The notes below the pieces were generated by a model. It was not told where the DNA came from. It ran no database searches and saw nothing but the letters and a program-made list of their open reading frames with translations. Positions 7,301-8,054 of a stretch of DNA of 8,054 nt are shown here, one piece after another. Position 1 is the stretch's first letter, and each line of letters begins with the position of its first letter. A program made the translations under genes and the position numbers. Source of the stretch: an uncultured Saprospiraceae bacterium. GTDB taxonomy: Bacteria; Bacteroidota; Bacteroidia; Chitinophagales; Saprospiraceae. Location of the stretch: the NCBI GenBank assembly GCA_937959375.1, contig CALGLS010000592.1:1-8054 (forward strand). The letters are read 5' to 3'.

Positions 7301-8054
7301 GCTTCTTATGTAAGCCTACGATTCCTAACTTGTCAGAAACATTAAAAGACGTAAAAGATGCTAGCCCCGAACTCGGATTTCCTGACTGGGAACAAATTGA
7401 TGCTGCTTTCTCAGATGCCGATGGCAACAATGTATTTTTTAATACTGAGAATGATCGATATTTTTTATCTGAGACAGAGACAGAGACAGAGACAGAGACT
7501 GAAAAGTCAATCTCTGAAAACCTAGGTCGTCAATCTAATTCATTTACAAATCCTGACCTAAACTCCGACGAGCCAGTAGTGACTGGAGCCTGTGTTGTGA
7601 ACGGAGATACCTACTTATTTAACGAACTTGAATACATTAAGTACGAAAAAGGAAACCTTGATCTTGTAGCAGTAGGCTATCCTAAAAAAGCAAATATAAA
7701 AAGCTTCTTGATCGATCTTGGTTTTGTGGCGCCAAGCCTAATTACTATGATCTCTGAGGAGGAGGCAGAGCATGAAATCAGTGGGGCTGTTGTTGATGGG
7801 GGGATTTTGAAAATTCATTCACATAACAATTTTAATCTCGATGTTGATTTAGAAAATAAAACCGTAGTAAAGACACCGCTGCTTTCACTCGAAGCAGCTT
7901 ATGTCAGTACTGAGGGAAAAGCAGTGATCAGCAGAAATCAAAATTATTCAGCAGCCTTCGCTCTTGACGGAAAGTTGTATCTTTTTAAAGAGGATGAGTA
8001 TATGGAACAGTCTCCAATACCTAATAGCTTCCCAGCACTTTCTAAATTTAAAGC
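1..8054 (+). CDS. Giant Tc toxin A-subunit-like protein with hemopexin repeat arrays (partial at both ends)
   Basis: Frame 1 is open across the entire window with no stop, giving at least 2,684 residues; start and stop lie outside. The first residues are already inside a repeat unit, so the gene begins upstream. The family call rests on a conserved block at residues 2113-2160 (WQWMRNYRVWEANRKVFLYP, then PELRD.KTPAFETLEQDLLQ) and on FGRTKSEPRKYFYR (2207-2220) and YPVFAFGRLWVFWS (2250-2263), which are characteristic of insecticidal Tc A subunits (ABC_toxin_N and neuraminidase-like regions). About 24 hemopexin-type blades (587-1885) and a second blade series (from 2466) are inserted in or around this framework. 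Known TcA proteins form pentameric receptor-binding injectors that dock a TcB-TcC cocoon; that role is inferred here. TcA proteins are usually about 2,300-2,500 residues, so this one is clearly larger. The channel and TcB-binding parts are not seen. No signal peptide or membrane segment can be judged because the N-terminus is missing. Symbol left blank because tcdA/tcaA orthology is not established. Confidence 0.88.
259..294 (+). repeat. Duplicated 18-base unit encoding an (NGNGTS)2 flexible linker
   Basis: Residues 87-98 read NGNGTS twice in direct succession. The two 18-base copies encode the same six residues with synonymous differences (for example ggt/gga and tcc/agt), so this is an old or selected duplication and not a recent slippage product. 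It lies inside the second helical repeat unit, between the VFELI helix and the next VF helix, where the other units have no counterpart. The composition (Asn, Gly, Thr, Ser) indicates a flexible surface loop. Confidence 0.85.
1369..1758 (+). other. Helical region with TcA-like segment preceding the hemopexin array
   Basis: Residues about 457-586 follow the helical repeats and lead into the first blade. The stretch at 498-540 (AWDRIKQFAVLAAKLNLTANET, then VIFRDQNLVGKFPETLQLP) and FDALM at 545-549 have the look of helical Tc A-subunit shell segments, in which short helices alternate with 'L.L...E' turns followed by a 'FDALL' motif. An acidic, poorly conserved segment (552-562, DVDFSDESNEE) and a Gly/Pro-rich turn (574-586, containing GEPPVGEGLGTPG) then separate the helical part from the beta-propellers. 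Assignment to the TcA helical shell is from recall of family appearance and is moderately sure. Confidence 0.5.
1759..3612 (+). other. Array I, first part: well-conserved hemopexin blades 1-11
   Basis: Residues 587-1204. After the half blade, all ten blades here keep the Asp of the [IVFP]DA motif (FDAAF 618, IDASF 667, FDAAF 724, IDAAF 772, VDAVF 827, VDAAF 907, VDAAF 955, PDAVF 1028, IDSGF 1078, IDAAL 1135). The GDQ hairpin signature is clear in FSGDQYFRFS (681), FSGDQYLRWS (785), FSGDQFYRYS (921) and FSGDQFFRYS (1160). The blade at 827 is degenerate in its hairpin and ends in a Pro/Thr/Asn-rich linker (about 876-894, including ETPNTTPTNGSGPRPT). The blade at 955 has an acidic Gly/Glu loop (974-987) between its hairpin strands, and the blade at 1135 carries an acidic insertion (about 1141-1154). 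Confidence 0.85.
3613..4680 (+). other. Array I, middle part: degenerate hemopexin blades 12-18
   Basis: Residues 1205-1560. Blade pitch is retained but the signature decays. LDAGF (1205) and VDTAF (1340, with YLFRGDQFVSY) keep the Asp; the others read INTAF (1242), LTAVL (1293), VYLAY (1393), VNAAF (1454) and VKSVF (1505), so the tunnel-lining Asp is lost or replaced by Asn, Thr, Tyr or Lys. Second-strand motifs remain visible as NIYLFKDE, NTYLFKNG, YTYLFEAP, NLFLFGDK and VTYFFTSE. The reading frame is intact, so this is divergence under constraint, not decay. Several of these propellers probably lack the usual central ion site (inference). Confidence 0.75.
4681..5655 (+). other. Array I, last part: hemopexin blades 19-24
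   Basis: Residues 1561-1885. Starts at VDAAV (1561), LSFSAVL (1628), IDAAL (1677), LDAAF (1736), INGAF (1785) and IDGAF (1838). Full signatures return in YLFCEDQYVRYSSDDY (1573), YLFSGDQYVRYSDSDY (1689) and YLVKGDNYVRYSKNDY (1849), each followed by a VD..YP turn. Conserved blades alternate with less conserved partners (IYMFENQTLHVVS at 1640, AYLLRGTNMYSS at 1747). The array ends after the blade at 1838, where WNSSNDFLLGDVKDM passes into a helical region. Confidence 0.82.
5656..6330 (+). other. TcA-like helical region between the propeller array and the conserved core
   Basis: Residues 1886-2110. The segment at 1916-1990 (DLEKAYSKDPYQALADIFEW, then IEEVKYLKQ, IELLLKMYQIFEVSEKMAAS and LHDLVW) has the layout of the helical repeats of Tc A subunits: 'DPY.ALA...GWD...V..L', a helix 'L..L...F.....' and a short 'SP..L..LVW' turn. 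It continues through LVKRNALLPLVVF (2037-2049), DTPRDLYEKMLIDVEMGAES (2054-2073) and KTSKIKEAISAIQLYFHRYI (2074-2093). The DLYE-to-LYFHRY portion matches the stretch that precedes the EANRKVFLYPEN motif in known TcA proteins, where the related wording is 'LL.D..MS...KTSRI..AISS.QLY..R'. The hemopexin array therefore appears as an insertion in the helical part. Confidence 0.75.
6331..6825 (+). other. TcA diagnostic core: ABC_toxin_N / neuraminidase-like region
   Basis: Residues 2111-2275 carry the most conserved stretch of the protein: WQWMRNYRVWEANRKV at 2116-2131, FLYPENYIRPELRDTKTP at 2132-2149, FETLEQDLLQ at 2151-2160 and the helical pair at 2166-2190. Then come the beta elements LILFGRTKSEPRKYFYR (2204-2220), WEPWLEVGVAID (2234-2245) and VYPVFAFGRLWVFWS (2249-2263). 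These match the pattern seen in TcA subunits (TcdA, XptA, TcaA/B-type). The label 'neuraminidase-like' is a family name; I see no Asp-box (SxDxGxTW) and no evidence of sialidase activity. In TcA structures this part contributes to the outer shell; the placement here is by homology. Confidence 0.88.
6826..7395 (+). other. Beta-rich TcA shell segment between the core and the second propeller series
   Basis: Residues 2276-2465. An acidic spacer (2265-2297) is followed by strand-rich sequence: TIDVLRVYFSYYNLNKEWVP (2297-2316), then LTPELYVTT (2375-2383). Next is WYSFDHKGGSFLCKP (2425-2439), which resembles the 'PW..FD..G.SFL..P' motif found shortly after the conserved core in Tc A subunits. Two of the protein's few cysteines fall here (Cys2359, Cys2437). 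No catalytic motif is visible. Confidence 0.6.
7396..8054 (+). repeat. Hemopexin-like blade series II (continues past the window end)
   Basis: Residues 2466-2684 contain about four further hemopexin-like units: IDAAFSDADGNNVFF (2466), VTGACVVNGDTYLFNELEYI (2527), ISGAVVDGGILKIHSHNN (2593), and SAAFALDGKLYLFKEDEYM (2650), with a short AAYVSTEGKAVISRNQ piece (2632) between the last two. The blade signature is weaker than in array I: only the first keeps the IDAAF motif, the second retains AVGYPKK (2557-2563), and none has GDQ. Separated from array I by nearly 600 residues of TcA-like sequence, it is a distinct second insertion and probably another four-bladed propeller. The final unit is cut by the window edge. 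Confidence 0.72.
7471..7500 (+). repeat. Hexanucleotide tandem repeat (gagaca)x5 encoding (Glu-Thr)5
   Basis: Five tandem copies of a 6-base unit (the last differs by one base, gagact) encode alternating Glu and Thr at residues 2491-2500, in the loop after the hairpin RYFLS of the first blade in series II. Nearly identical codons (gag aca repeatedly) contrast with the mixed codon use elsewhere and suggest recent slippage expansion. Since the unit is two codons, copy-number change would alter loop length without shifting the frame. Confidence 0.93.

Noticed and set aside
7471..7500. Phase-variation ON/OFF switch at the gagaca repeat
   Set aside because: The unit is six bases, so slippage cannot change the reading frame; only length variation is plausible.
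7756..7810. Strong Shine-Dalgarno-like gaggaggagg followed six bases later by an atg in frame 2
   Set aside because: It opens only a 12-codon frame ending at tga (7808-7810), and the purine run is explained by three consecutive Glu codons in the main frame. Judged coincidental.

Overview
The whole window is the inside of one very large gene on the + strand. Frame 1 stays open from the first base to the last (2,684 complete codons plus two bases), with no start, stop or intergenic DNA, so both ends of the protein lie outside. By domain content it is a Tc (toxin complex, 'ABC') toxin A-subunit-like protein of the hemopexin-repeat-bearing type. The sequence is moderately A+T-rich, has Bacteroidota-like codon use and shows no break in the frame. 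A Bacteroidota (or similar Gram-negative) host is my best guess, but this rests on general impression, not on a marker gene.

Layout along the protein (residues counted from the first codon of the window): (1) residues 1 to about 456 are a tandem array of a helical repeat of about 80 residues that I do not recognise, with an NGNGTS-duplicated linker in the second unit. (2) About 457-586 is helical and resembles parts of the Tc A-subunit shell. (3) About 587-1885 is an uninterrupted array of about 24 hemopexin-type beta-propeller blades, enough for about six four-bladed propellers. (4) About 1886-2110 is again helical and TcA-like. (5) About 2111-2275 is the diagnostic TcA block (YRVWEANRKVFLYPEN, then FGRTKSEPRKYFYR and YPVFAFGRLWVFWS), the ABC_toxin_N / neuraminidase-like region. 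(6) About 2276-2465 is beta-rich. (7) From about 2466 to the end of the window a second, more degenerate hemopexin blade series begins, containing a perfect-looking (Glu-Thr)5 tract encoded by a hexanucleotide repeat.

In characterised Tc toxins the A subunit is a pentameric, receptor-binding, membrane-perforating injection device that delivers the toxic C-terminus of the TcC partner from a TcB-TcC cocoon. Here the TcA-like framework seems to carry two large propeller insertions that could provide a greatly enlarged binding surface. The pore/channel and TcB-binding parts of a TcA would have to lie downstream, so whether this protein is a complete injector cannot be decided from the window. No RNA genes, mobile elements, CRISPR arrays, promoters or terminators were seen, and the short open frames in other frames look like shadows of this gene.
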